Source: Rhypophila decipiens (taxonomy: Eukaryota > Ascomycota > Sordariomycetes > Sordariales > Naviculisporaceae). From it: a stretch of DNA of 59,331 nucleotides. A program made the position numbers and the translations under genes. Positions within the stretch are counted from its first letter, which is position 1, and each line of letters starts with the position of its first letter. The stretch lies in the NCBI GenBank assembly GCA_033297075.1, contig MU858267.1:1-59331 (forward strand), in the 5' to 3' direction. This document shows, piece by piece, positions 45,845 to 58,100 of this stretch. The notes below the pieces were generated by a model. It made no database searches. It was not told the DNA's origin and worked only from the letters and a program-made list of their open reading frames with translations.

Positions 45845-47450
45845 TTACATTCTGTCCCCGGATTTCCGTATCCAACGTCTAATAGCCCTTATCTGTGCCT
45901 TGACCCTGTACTTCCTTTGCTCCATCTGGTTGTATATCGAAGTAGCGGTTGTGTTACCCGTATCATGCCCACCTGTACTCTGTGCGTAATCGTATTGCCC
46001 GTCTCCTGTACCATCGTAGTAGCCATATGCTCCTCCCTTGTTCGGGCTGGCAGTCGGCGAGAGTCCAGCTGCGTTGATCTGCTCGTCATTGTCGAATGTT
46101 TGTGGTGTCTGTATCAGTGACAGAGATGGATCAATATCCAGGTCGAGTGGTCGAACGCTTTGTTCAAGCCGCTGGAGGGGATGGCTCAAGAGATTGGCCA
46201 TGGAGAGTATCTGAGCGACTGTCTCGGAGGGCCCAGTGAACACATCTCCCATCAGGCTCAGAGGCTGTGGCTGGCTATGCATCTCGGAAAGCCACATCAG
46301 AAAAGAGTGGCAAATGTCCTCGAAAGCGCCCAACATGGTTTGATGGCACGAGAATATCATGACGCAGATGGATGCATCCATGGCGCTATCAATGGCCGTT
46401 GACGCCGATGAACTAGTTGTGTTAAAGACAAAGGTTGAAGCTGCATCCACGGCGCTGGTTCGTTCCGAGTTGTACCGTTCTGTCAGGTCTGCGAGATTAT
46501 GAGCTGTATTGCACACTTCGTTGATGGTCGGTGAGAACGCCAAGGTTGAGCTCGTTGGGCAACTTGACAAAGAGCTAGTGTTCTGGTGGACACGATAAAG
46601 CCGCGTGTTTATCTCGGTCAGCTGTTCCAAATAGCTGCTGGTCCTTTGGGACTCAAAGGACCAAGTTTGGTGTTGATCTGAGGTGTCATGGTATCGTCTC
46701 GCGTTAGGTATCTCGGCTGGGCTGGCATTTGACTTGAGTATGAACGGACTCGTGTATGGAATCTCAGCCGGCGTGGTAGAGTACGAGACTTGAGGTTCCG
46801 GGATTCCGTAGGAAGAGTTGTCTGTGACCGATGACCAGCCGCTTATTGTGAGCTGTGGTTGTCCAAAGAATGTTCGACTATCGGGATAACAGTCTGTGTT
46901 CTGTACAACAGACATGGCGGTGAATTGGGAAGGGACGTGTGATTCAAGAGCCTGTTGTCGGTAAACCTGGTGCGGAGTCCATATGGCGATACCTGGGCTG
47001 CTTGAAGGTCCTGATGGCGGGTGTGAAGGCGAAGACGATGGAGAAGAAGTTGGCGATCTTGATACAGATGAAGAAGAACGCCTCGATACTCTTCGTTTGC
47101 GGATTGGGAGCGAGGTCGCATCTCTTGGTAGCCGAGGACGACCAGATCGCTGTTGAGCTGTAAGGATGAATGTTGGTCAGTTCTGTCTCTTCTGTCTGCC
47201 TACATGTATGTTACGATGGGCACTTACGACTATAGATGCAGGTAGCTTTGGCTCTCTTGCATCTTGAACATGGGTTGGGTGAAATAAAGCGCCCGCTCTG
47301 GGGAAGACTGCCACCCGTACAGTCATCCTCCCCCTTGGATCCATGGGTCTCGTTTGTGAAACATCTAACCTTTTGCTCGTGACATCGGTCACAAGACTGT
47401 CGACGCGGCATCAACCCGGATGGGCTTTCCGGGACTGCTAGAGGGGACAT
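45845..47450 (-). CDS. Zn2Cys6 transcription factor
   Basis: Two exons, 47450-47228 and 47157-45845, joined in phase; 511 residues. The DNA-binding cluster starts near residue 19: CDRCHEQKVRC, then a long 30-residue loop containing an extra Cys, then CSRCKRAKATC. This is the C-x2-C-x6-C ... C-x2-C-x6-C pattern of fungal zinc clusters, followed by a basic Ser/Pro-rich linker (RKRRVSRR, SSPSS). The rest has a conserved-looking helical module (MDASICVMIFSCHQTMLGAFEDIC) resembling the C-terminal region of pathway regulators such as AflR-type factors, and ends in a basic helix (RAIRRWIRKSGDRM). No obvious biosynthetic cluster flanks it within 3 kb. Start chosen at the first ATG before the cluster. 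Confidence 0.85.
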
Positions 47451-50400
47451 AATGTCTTTGTCGTTTCGCACTGGACTTGAGCAGGGTATCACGATGGGCG
47501 ATGATGTCGCCAAGTGATACAATATAGTTTCCTTGCTTTGAGTGCTGGGTAGGATTGATAACTGTAGGATAGTGAGATCCAAAGAGCCGCGGGGTCAAAG
47601 ACGGGGATCAAGGGTGAGATGGAGGTTATTTAATGCTAATGATGACCTGCTTATCCCAGTGGTGTGCAGAATGGGCCCTTGGGTTCCATGTGTCATGATA
47701 GGAGGTCTCCAGATAGTTACTGTGTTTCTGGATGCCGAGCTACTTCTCTCCGCAAACTAATCAGATCCGTGCCGCCATTCCGCGTACCGACACTAAAATC
47801 AGGCGTTCGTAATAAACATCGTTTCCCTTCAGCCCTGTGAGGTAGACGCAAGTTCCCGTCTGGTTGATCATCCACACTTTCCCACAATGCAACGTGTTGA
47901 CGTTGTACTTGGGCAAAGGGACCCGATGTACTAAACGGGCCATGTCTCACCATGATAACGCAGGTAAATGGGTCTTGGTGGACCTGCCAGAAAGGGGAGA
48001 AGCAATTGACTGCGTCAAGTTCGTCAACGACTCAGAAACTGGGGATTTAGGCAACTCGAATGTGTTGCTACCACCCTCGCAGCTACTCCTGCCCTGGCCA
48101 TATTGGATATGTTACGTATCTGCGTACCGAAGCGCAAAAGCAGCTGACTCTAAGGGGGTCTTGAGCTTACATATGTGTCATTCGACAGTCAGTTTATAGT
48201 ATTAAACTGACACTACACGAGCCCATGCGAGGATGGTAGCCAATGGCCCTATATGAAAGGCAGTATGCATGTGCGATCTTGAAGGTTTTCTCTAGAATTC
48301 TTCATCTCGTTGCAAGCGAAAGATCGTGAGAAGGTCGCTACATGCCTGTGGGAATAAACAAAAGTTTGCGCTTATTATTCGTCATGCCAAGCGGGGGCAG
48401 ACCAGCTGCAAGCGATGGGGGTCTGCTGTTGAGAGAAAGGCTCCTGAGAGGATGAACAGAACGGGTGGCGCCGGTGGGGGCTGTCAGCTGAGTAAGGCCT
48501 TTCCGATTCTTGGGGGAGATTTGGCGATGGCCAATAGAAGAGCGAATTCGGCCATGTCCCTTCTTGACAATAAAGTGTCGATCGGAGACGAGCTGCTTCA
48601 AGCCACTTGGCTAGGCATCCATTTAAGACTTGCATGGTCTGAAAGCGATCCCTGGCTTGGGTGGACCTTTCCAATCTTGGTCAGGTCATGACATGTAACG
48701 AAATATTGTGCATACACATGCATCTGTCTACATGTGCATGGTAAATCGTCAGTATTCGTATTATTATTATCAAGGAGGTATCCGGTCCATAAGTGCATGT
48801 GGTATCTCATACATGTGTGGAGTGGAAAAGTGCCCCTGAATTGATTGTTTACCGCCCCTCCTGACCCGACAACGAGCCCAACCTCACACCTCCATCACAA
48901 ACTCCATCAAACCCGGGCGAGAAATTTCCCTACCTCCTATTCGAAAATCATATTGTCTGATTGGATGATCTGCAATGCTCCATGTCCGCGACAAGGCAGA
49001 AGAATAAAAAGCAGTTCTGTGCCATTGGAGTCGTCTGATTTGGGAGAAAATCACGCGAACAAGCGAGAGCCGAAACACGGAAAAAGTCATGAGAGAGGAC
49101 CGAGGTGAGAATAGGGTAGGAATTAAGCATTCCTTATGAGGGCCAATAGAATGCTCCCGGATCGGTACGAGATGTCTCCGCGAACGCTTATCCTGCACGT
49201 GCTTACCGATTAGATAGCGTAATACGGATACTGTGGCCAAGACTCTTATAATCCAAAATCGGATGAGTTGCCCATATTTCGAGTGCGGGATCCAGCGGGT
49301 TCAAGTCGTGATTAGCAGAGGCTTGGCACGGAAGAATATCTATAGAAGGAGGATGACTAAAGTACATGGGTACCGTCCGGTGCTGCTCAATGTCTCTGGT
49401 GATCTGTCATGACTGCCTCAAGTATCACACACAGCGGACCTCAGGTTCTGATTTCAGCGTCACTTCATAGAACACAAAACTTGGAGTGAAGTGCAGAGCA
49501 AATCTTGTCTAATGTTGACCTCCCCACACGACTGTTTGCCCCTTACTACATCATCGACTTTCATTGGCATCATGACATGCAGTACTGGGGCAGCCATAAA
49601 CTTCTGCCTGGTACAGTACTGACGTTGGAGCATTGAAATATCACCGACATCGATACTGGATTACATACACGTCCGGTAGGGCCATTACAATCCAATGTCA
49701 TAGACCCCCGATTACTGATCGCTTTTGTACATCGAAAAGATCACCCCTTGATAAGGGGGCAGTTTTAAGTCTCATCATGGCAGACGTGAGGACGGATGGA
49801 TGCTTTTCAGTTCATACACTCCCTACTTAGGCAGCGAAATTGTGTAACAGGCCAACAGAAACTCATAGCCACTCATGTCTCATATATTATCAGCTCGCGA
49901 AGCTATGATGAAAGGAATCAACTTTATTTCGACCGTCGGCGAACTAGCGCACCGAAGTCCTCGCTTCACTCAGTCAGCACGCGATAGCTTCAGGGCCTTG
50001 GCAGGCAAGAGCAAGGCACAATGGCAACGCAAGCCAGGCTGAAGGTATCCAAACGGCGTAGCTAGAGGGGGCTATTTCCATAGGCCTGGACCCGAATAGG
50101 AGGGAGCCATTGACGGTAGCGGTACTGTAAAAACGTCCCGACGGAAGCTGAGGGGAAGCCTCGAATGGGCCAGATTGAAGCATTCCCGAAAAGACCCCCA
50201 ACTTACCCGGGGATGGTCTGGATATCTGACAGGCAGCCGGGACAAGGGCCGGACAAAGATAGGTAGGCAAGGGCGATTGAATCATCAGGTCAGAGATCTA
50301 GCTTCAGGGGCTTCAAGCTTGCATTTTGAGTTCTGATCCGGTTCATTTACTGAAACCGAGTCTTTTCCCGTCGATGAAGTGTGTTCGGCCAGTCATTAAT

Positions 50401-50588
50401 AAATTATATTTACTGGTCGAGATAACGGGGATCTGACATATTGAGAACAATGGTATCAAGTCTATTCCTTACCGTTCTGCCCCGAGAGATGTCGCGCACT
50501 GAATTAACATGTGCCCTCCGTACGCAGTCTACAAAATACAAATACCAAGAACATGCATTCTTTCCTCCCACCTCCAAATCACATGTAA
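47451..50588. other. Long intergenic region without supported genes
   Basis: About 3.1 kb. Antisense and short ORFs only (e.g. 48326-48691 plus, 48884-49240 minus), none with domain content. The first part contains the promoter of the Zn2Cys6 gene. Confidence 0.55.
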
Positions 50589-51986
50589 TCAACAAAAGGT
50601 CCACTCCATGTCCCCTCCCTCAGACGGCGCCATCCTTTTCTTCCCTCGCCCAGCCCAACTATCCAATCCAATCTCAATGACTCGATCCTCATGCTCTCCC
50701 TCTTTGCCCTTGATATATCCCAAATACGGCCTGCTAATCTCCTCCTCCTTTCCCCCATTAGGCCTAACATGCGACCTATCATGTTCCAAGACTAGCCTCT
50801 TGAAAAGTTGATCAACGGATACCTTCCCATGCGCATTCGTCTCGAACATCCTAATGATAAACATCCCAATGATTTCCTCAAGAAATCCACTACTCCAAGG
50901 CACCACGTAACCCAAATGCTCGTTGTTGCCACCCTTGTCCTGCCTCTCCGTCTCGTTCTGAGAGAGTACTTGGGTGCAAAAGCCCGTCTCCGGCCCAGCG
51001 GCAGCAAGCACCATATTCGCACCACGGACTTCTTGTGCCGTAACAGGCCTCGTGGGCACGTACGAGGCATTCAGCACACAGAGACTGTCATACCGCGCCG
51101 AGGCAAGCCGCCGCTCGAACCACTCCCATGGCATCTTGCGCCAACCAGGCGGCAGCGTGGGGTCGTCCTCGCGGCGGTGGCGGGCTTCGACTTGGGTGAC
51201 TAGGTGATATCTTCCGTTGATGATGGCGCCGGAACCGCTGTAGATGACGATTAGTAGCTCGTTGAATTCCGAGGCCTTGCTGCTAGTGTTTGGTAGACTG
51301 GTCAGGAGAAGGTCTTTCTGGAGGAGGTATTTGAGGAGCGCTGCGTCGGGTTGAGGGCTTTCGGGTCCGCTGGCGGGGAGGAAGAATTCTTGGATGGTGA
51401 AGTGGTAGGTTAGGCCGAGGATCTTGCGGAGTTTGTTCATGAGGGCGTTGCAGGGTGTGGTGAGGTGCCGCTCGTTTTCCCAGGAGAGGAAGAGGACGCG
51501 GACTGCTTTGTAGGGCCCTGCTTTCCGGGTTGTTGGTTTTGGGATTGGGCTGGGTGTGGCCTGGGGTGGTGATGGAGTCGAGGAAGACATCGTTTCTTGC
51601 TCGGGCTGGGTCCCGACTGGCTGGGAATCTGTGCCAGAAGTAGGGCGGGGTTGTTCCGGGGCTTGAGGTGTTATCGCCTGATCTTTGCTAGGGAAGGATC
51701 CGGCCTTTTCGTAAATTTCTGTCTCGAGATTGGTGGGATCTGGTGATAACCCCCTTTCCGCCGTGGACTCGTCTCTTGTGTGGTTCGGACCGCGGGCTCT
51801 GCTGAGTCGTTTTATCAAGGCAATCAACAGGATGACCATGTTGATCTGGAGGAGGAATGACCCGATCATCTTGTCTGCTGTGATATAGAGTGCGAAATAC
51901 AGTCTTGAATGAGCGTTTGCGTGTAGTGGCCCAGATGCTGTTGTTTGCCTGTTTGCAATGATCGAGGCCAAGAGTGAGGAAGACAT
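50589..51986 (-). CDS. Membrane-anchored caspase-like protein lacking catalytic residues
   Basis: Single-exon ORF, 465 residues. A hydrophobic segment near the N-terminus (MIGSFLLQINMVILLIALIK, 40-59) is followed by a ~100-residue disordered Pro/Ser/Thr linker. The C-terminal domain resembles fungal caspase-like (peptidase C14-type) domains: first strand VRVLFLSWE (162-170), LLIVIYSGSGA (244-254) where active members read YYGGHG, SLCVLNASYVP (301-311) where active members read LLDCCYA, and MVLAAAGPETG (325-335), typically followed by FTxxL. His and Cys are thus replaced by Ser252 and Ala307 or thereabouts. I infer a pseudoenzyme anchored to a membrane. Family assignment rests on strand order and spacing, not on an alignment. 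Confidence 0.6.
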   Translation of the reverse strand: MSSSLLASIIANRQTTASGPLHANAHSRLYFALYITADKMIGSFLLQINMVILLIALIKRLSRARGPNHTRDESTAERGLSPDPTNLETEIYEKAGSFPSKDQAITPQAPEQPRPTSGTDSQPVGTQPEQETMSSSTPSPPQATPSPIPKPTTRKAGPYKAVRVLFLSWENERHLTTPCNALMNKLRKILGLTYHFTIQEFFLPASGPESPQPDAALLKYLLQKDLLLTSLPNTSSKASEFNELLIVIYSGSGAIINGRYHLVTQVEARHRREDDPTLPPGWRKMPWEWFERRLASARYDSLCVLNASYVPTRPVTAQEVRGANMVLAAAGPETGFCTQVLSQNETERQDKGGNNEHLGYVVPWSSGFLEEIIGMFIIRMFETNAHGKVSVDQLFKRLVLEHDRSHVRPNGGKEEEISRPYLGYIKGKEGEHEDRVIEIGLDSWAGRGKKRMAPSEGGDMEWTFC

Positions 51987-53059
51987 GATGAATCGTATTT
52001 TATTTTATAATGGCTTGGAAGAACAATCGGAGAAAGGAAATTGACTTTGTGATTCTGGTACACCATCATTCAAAGTTTAGGTTCACCAAAAGGGGTTCAG
52101 AAGTTTGTTGTTTATTTGAAGATGGTCCATCGACCGTTTGAGAGATTGAGCCAATAGCATCGTCCAACGTGTTTGGGGGCTAATTATGGCAGAATCGATA
52201 CCCAAATGATGCTGTCGACGAACCATTTCAGTTATTTGGCGCCTGATGGTTGAAAGACACCAATCATGCTTTTCAATGGGGTGTTGTGCATAAGTAAGTG
52301 ATGATTTTCTGGGGGGCTTAATGATGTTCTGAGTTCAAGGGACATGGCGGTTCCAAAGAATTCCAACCTTATTCGATTCGCATTACCACAAACTTTGGGT
52401 CGATTCAATTCCAGTTTCAATCCTTTCTGAACTTTCCATTTTGAAGGTTTGAACCGACAGCGCTCACGAATTCACACACCCACGGTGTAGCATAATACAC
52501 AAACTTTGTCAGCGAATGAATCACATATCCACAATGGGACACAGCTTTCCCACGTCCATGGTTTGACCCCTGAACTGACAAGTCTAAATAAACTTTGGCC
52601 CATTTCACACTTTACACTTCCAGCAACACGGCAGTAGCGTGATTTGCCTCATCGGACATAGGATAAATGCCTTTCGCCCGAGTCTGGACCAAGATTCTGC
52701 CACCCATCACATGACCTCCCTTTGCGGATTATCCGGCTTGGGTCATAAAGGTGTACACACCACCCTTTATCTGCCCAAATTTTAGTCTTCACAATTTGCA
52801 AGACATCCCTCATCTGTCGCATGTCGTCTCGACGCCTCCCGTCCACAAGCGAGCCGCTTGTAATCAACTGACGTCAGCTCAAGTTGCTCAACCCGTCGAG
52901 GCTCGGCGCTCGGTTTCCCTCTCCGGCCTCGATGCTGCGACGGATGAATACAGTCCATGGCGACTTCTAGAAACCGGGTCAAAGAGGCGGCATTTCCTTG
53001 AATGAGTGCAACCCGGTTGTGGGGAAGCTTTGACGAGCCGCCGGATAGATTGAGTGGGC

Positions 53060-53097
53060 GTGGGGCCCCCTTGCTCACTGGCCCACCCTGACCCCGG
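53060..53097 (+). promoter_or_regulatory. Candidate CreA/Cre1 sites upstream of AA9
   Basis: GTGGGG at 53060-53065 and CCCCGG at 53092-53097 (CCGGGG on the other strand) fit the carbon-repressor consensus SYGGRG. They lie 415-450 bp before the AA9 start codon. Two close sites are typical of cellulase promoters, but the motif is short and common. Confidence 0.35.
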
Positions 53098-53388
53098 ACA
53101 GCACCCGAAAGAGATGCCGGATCATGACGTCCGCGCCTTACCGGGTTAAACGACATGGCCCAGGACCACTGCAAATGGAACTGTGATCAGCAACGGTCCT
53201 GGACGGCGGGCCGTCTTTGCTCTGTATCATTCACACGACCCTCAAGCTCTGCCTACCCACTGGCGGAATGCAACTTTCGGAGTCATGCTCTCCATTCCCC
53301 AGCGCCTAACTGGGCAGCTCGATTTCCGCTTGTTAATATGCGTGACCATGCGAGAAGAAAAAATCGGACCTTTTTGCCCAAGACCAAG

Positions 53389-53397
53389 TTATAAATG
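53389..53397 (+). promoter_or_regulatory. TATA-like box of the AA9 gene
   Basis: TTATAAATG lies about 120 bp upstream of the ATG at 53512, a suitable distance for the transcription start of a highly induced fungal gene. Confidence 0.5.
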
Positions 53398-53511
53398 CAA
53401 TGCATGTCCGCTGTCCAGAATCTGGCTTGTTTCTCTATTCCCCAACTCTTCGCAGGTAACGATTTGGAGCCTCAGTCTTTCTCTCGCAAGTCTCAGACCC
53501 ACTCCGCCATC

Positions 53512-54511
53512 ATGAAGGGATTCACTACCTTGGCAGCCTTGTCGCTGGCCATCAGCAATGTATCGGCCCATTACATCTTCCAGCAGCTCTCTGTTGGCGG
53601 CACCAAGCACCCGGTGTGGAAGTACATTCGCCAGCACACCAACTACAACTCTCCCGTCACCGATCTTGCGTCCAACGACCTGAGATGTAACTTGGGAGCG
53701 CCCGTTGGAGGCACCGAGACCGTCAGCGTCAGGGCTGGAGATTCCATCACCTTCTCCCTCGACACTCCAGTCTACCACCAGGGACCTACTTCTGTGTGAG
53801 TATTCACCAGCAGACACACTCTACCGTACCAACTTGACTAACAAGGAACATCAGCTACCTGTCCAAGGCACCAGGCTCGGTAGCCAACTACGACGGCAGC
53901 GGAGGCTGGTTCAAGATCCGTGACTGGGGCGGCCCTGGCTGGACTCTTGCTGGATCCTACACCTTCAACATCCCCACTTGCATCCCCAACGGCGAGTACC
54001 TCCTGCGTATCCAGCAGCTCGGCATCCACAACCCCTGGCCCGCGGGAATCCCCCAGTTCTACATCTCGTGCGCCCAGATCTCCGTCACCGGCGGCGGCAG
54101 CGCCAGCCCGGCTACCGTCTCCATCCCCGGCGCCTTCAAGTCCACTGACCCCGGCTATACCGCCAACGTATGTTCATGTTCCTTACCATCACATCCTTTT
54201 CTCGTCTCAGCCAAATACTAACATGTCAAAAGATCTACAACAACCTGCAGAGCTACACCGTCCCCGGCCCCTCAGTCTTCCAATGCGGCGCCAACCAGGG
54301 CGGCGGCGACAACGGCGGCGGCTCCCCCCAGCAGCCCCCTACCACCCTTATCACCACCACAGCACCTGCTGCGCCTACCCCTACCGCCCCGGCTACCTGC
54401 ACCGCTGCCCGGTACGCCCAGTGCGGTGGCAATGGCTTCACCGGCTGCACTAACTGTGCTTCTGGCTCGACCTGCCGTGCTACTAACGAGTGGTACTCTC
54501 AGTGCGTCTAA
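53512..54511 (+). CDS. AA9 lytic polysaccharide monooxygenase with C-terminal CBM1
   Basis: Three exons in phase: 53512-53795, 53855-54167, 54233-54511; 291 residues. The signal peptide [19 protein letters not shown] is cleaved before His20 ([11 protein letters not shown]), the N-terminal copper ligand. The second ligand His lies in VYHQGPTSV and the axial Tyr in [15 protein letters not shown] and the GDSITF strand are also typical. A Pro/Thr-rich linker with a Gly/Asn start leads to a family 1 cellulose-binding module ([17 protein letters not shown] ... WYSQCV). The secreted copper enzyme oxidatively cleaves cellulose or related glucans. Carbon repression is plausible from upstream motifs. 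Complete; no lesion. Confidence 0.96.
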
Positions 54512-55140
54512 GGGGCAGACATGGACTTGATGCTGGTGAGGATTGTTCAAGCTTTCTTGCTTGGCTGCTTTCTCTTACCTATGGGATCATGTCTTCTTGC
54601 CTTGCAAGGACAACACACAACATATAAGTTTCAATGTACATACTTAACTTTTCTTCTTTGGCATAGCATAGCATGGCAAATATCTTGCTTGCGATCTAGC
54701 TAGCTTGCTTGGCCTAAGTTTCTGAACATAGAATATCATCACATGGCATTTTGCATACCATTACATATATCAAGGATCATTACTACACATCACCTTCATA
54801 TTATCACTACAGAGCAAAGAAGGACCTAATCATCTTATAGACTAGTAACTAGGTCGAAATGATAGGGTGTGAAGTGATTTGCATACGCCTTCGACAATCT
54901 CTCTATCCACATGTAATGAATCTTTTGGATGCGTCAAAGGGACTAAAAATACGCATTTAAGCCAAGCACATAGGGTCTAACAAGTTGATATCAATGCATG
55001 TAGAAATTATTTCGAAGGCCTACATTGTATTATTAAAAGGCGTCGTCATATCCCGTATTATGTTCACACGCCATTATCCAAACCAGTTGACCAGGCAATT
55101 ATTAGGATCATTAGTCTCTCCTCCCAGTCACGGAATGGAC
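54512..55140. other. Intergenic between convergent genes
   Basis: 3' flanks of the AA9 and zinc-finger genes. Somewhat AT-rich, no ORF with support (the plus ORF 54985-55428 is antisense to the zinc-finger gene). Confidence 0.5.
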
Positions 55141-58100
55141 TTATGGTGGGCGGCCTCCCGACCTAGAGTTCCGCTCCAGAACCTTCAACCACCTCCCCGT
55201 CTTAGCAAAGTGCGCCGTCTTGAGGTGCTGCCGAAAATTATCGACCCTGTAGAACCTCCTCTCGAGGTTACAGACCCCCCGTTTGTGCACCTCGTCAAGA
55301 TGCTGTATGAGCTCAAACTCATTGATCCCCGAATGCGCAATGCTGCCACCAAGATCCAGATCGCTCGGCATCGTTCTCTGGAATTCTCCCCCGCAAAAGC
55401 CACAGACATCATATTTGGAATTCCCTAGCACCTCACAATGGAACGCAAGCATGGGGTTCCGCAGCACATCGCATGACCAGAAATCCGACTTGAGATGAAT
55501 GGCGTTGATGTGCCTTTCTGCTTCTTTCGGGCTCTTGAATCGCATTTTACAATGGGAACATGCGTGGGGCTTTTCGGATTCGTGTTGCCTACAAGGACAC
55601 GTTTGTTAGCATGACCGATGCTGGAAATGAAAGGGTGATGTAAAAAACATACGAAAGATCGGCCAGTGTGTGAAAGGAGCGTGGTAACTTTGGACAACAC
55701 CCGCAGACAAACGACCCATTCATGCTCGACACGGAAAGCGATGTCGGGCTCGTCATTCCCGGATTTCGAACAGCAGTTAAAGGTGCCGAAACTTTGTTAG
55801 TTTCGGCAGGGACGCCTGATGTCGACTTGGTCAAGAGGTCCATTGGAACGTCGTAGATGCTTGTCATATCCGTCACAAACGTCTGGGCCAAACTCTCTTC
55901 GCTAGGATTCGACATGCTCGTGAATGAAGGGAACGAGTAGCGACTGTCAAACGACGCGCGGGCTGGTCGGAAAGACGGCACTGGGTATGAGTATGAGGAG
56001 TCTCTGGGAGATGCTAGGGAGGAGGTGGTGGGTGAAGAGATCGAGGGTGGTGTCGGGTTCTCGTTCGTTTCGTGCGAATCACCTGGCGCTTCAAGCTCTT
56101 CCATCTCCACATCGTGCTGCTCAAATCCGTCAAAGTCTAGCGAACCAATCTGCAGCAATCGTCGAAGGAATTGATACGAAGACTTGATGCCTGCTTCTCC
56201 CCATGTGTCCACTTCACAGGCTGCTCGAACAGAGGCGTGATGGAGCTCGGGGATTGACGTTTCTGGGATGACAGAGTTGTCTGTCAAGGCGTATTGGTAT
56301 TGGCCCCCAAGCAGGGGGTCGTACTTCGCTGATGCCGCGGTGAAGAGGACCCCAGCAAGATGCAGATATTGAGTGCTTGTCAGGTCCTCTGGAGGCACAT
56401 CATCGACATCTGGGAAGCAGAGTTGCTTTTCGATGGCGAGCAACGCGTGCCGGACATAACTCTGGATGCAAAGACTGTAAAAGGTCGACAACCACCAGCG
56501 TCTGTCTCGCATGTTCTCTTTGTTGAATATGACTCCCGAAAGCTCATCGATATACGCCCTTACGCAAGCAAGGAGTTCGCGGATATAGTGAACCTCACAA
56601 TGGGCAGTACAATCCTCATGCGCACTTGCGTGGAGAAGGTCGGCAGAGATAAGCCGTAAGGCTTGGAGACACTGTCTCAGACAAATCATCGATATCATCA
56701 CTAGCTCAGTCTGTATCAGAGGTCAGTCTCCCTGGTAATCACGGCAATGCTTTTCAGACTGAGCCACTACTAACCTGTCCAACTTCAGCCTCGTAGATGC
56801 AAGCCGTCTCCAGCATGGTCATGAGAGCTTTCCAAGACTTAATCTCGAGCAATGGCAAGGCGGTCTCGTTCTCGGCAAGCTCCCATGCAATGGTTGCGAT
56901 CAGATCCGAGTAGCTGAGACTTGTCTCCTGGTACGTAAATCTTCTGGAAAGGCAGTCTTGGTTTCGATACCGGCCCAGTTCGACGAACGACACAAAATCG
57001 CGTTTGATGCCGCCCTCTGCAATGGAGATCTTGTCCGATGCCCCCTCGAGAACGGCCTTCATATCGGCAAACCGCTGGGATTCAGCTCCAAGCAAACACC
57101 GTTCATAGACGCTGTCCATGGATCGCTGGGACCGAAAGCTGCCGCATCTTTCCACATCGTGTGACCTTCGGGGGTTGCGAGCCTTGGGACACAGTATTTG
57201 CTCCGCGACAGCATCTCCCAACTGCCCTCGACGACAGCCAATTATTGGCCACAGTGGGGCGTCTTCACCGACGCTGGGAGTAGCGACGCTTTGGAGGCAG
57301 CAACGGCATGTAGGTTCAGGGGTGCACTATTAGCCGGTTAGTCAAATGCCAACTTCGTGGTGTGGACAGAGATTCTAATCACCTTGCGCTTCAAGACCTT
57401 ACATCTCCAACATGCTCCCCCGGCCCCTTCCAGGACCTTCATATCACGTCTGCCTTCCAGGGTGAGGGGTCCACGACGACCGCCCTTGGCAACGGTCGTC
57501 TTCCAGCCCGCCGAGAGATGCTTGCTGATGGAGCGGCCTATCCTCTCACTCCTGCTGGGTTGACGGTCAACAGTCTCCTTATCCTTTGCCTTCTTGTGCG
57601 CTGAATCGGTCTCATTTTCAGCTGGCGCCGAGGTTCGGGGTGCTGTAGTGGCGGGAAGGTACGTTTCGGTCAGCTGGTACCGCGGGATGTCTGTGAGGCC
57701 CTTTGTGGTGAGTGGCTCTTGGATGAACTTTTCGTATAGCAAGTCAAAGTCATCTGTATCCGCTGATGAATGGCAAAGTGATGTATTGGGAACTGAGGGT
57801 TTTGCCTCGTGGCCCGTCTCAGACTGAAACTGGGTCGTCGAGGTCATAGCATGGTGCTGCGTCGTTGATGGCAAGGTTTCAGGTCGATTCCGACTCAACG
57901 AAACGGCACAGCTCTTTGCGTCGTGGGTATAATTGAGCCCAAACTCGAGAGCAAGGTTGTGCACGGCAATTGCCTTAGACGGTTCACAGTCTTTGAAGAC
58001 GAGCTCATCCCCACAAGAACCACCAGCAAGCAAAGCCAGTTGGTGTCGAAGTTGCTCCAATCCAATGTCAATTCCATGGGGGGCGGAAGACGGTACTGGC

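Larger units (their letters stand above)
51987..53511. other. Intergenic region upstream of the AA9 gene
   Basis: About 1.5 kb with no supported gene; the ORFs here (52782-53174 minus, 53155-53515 plus) overlap and show no domain. The last 500 bp hold the AA9 promoter elements listed separately. Confidence 0.5.
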
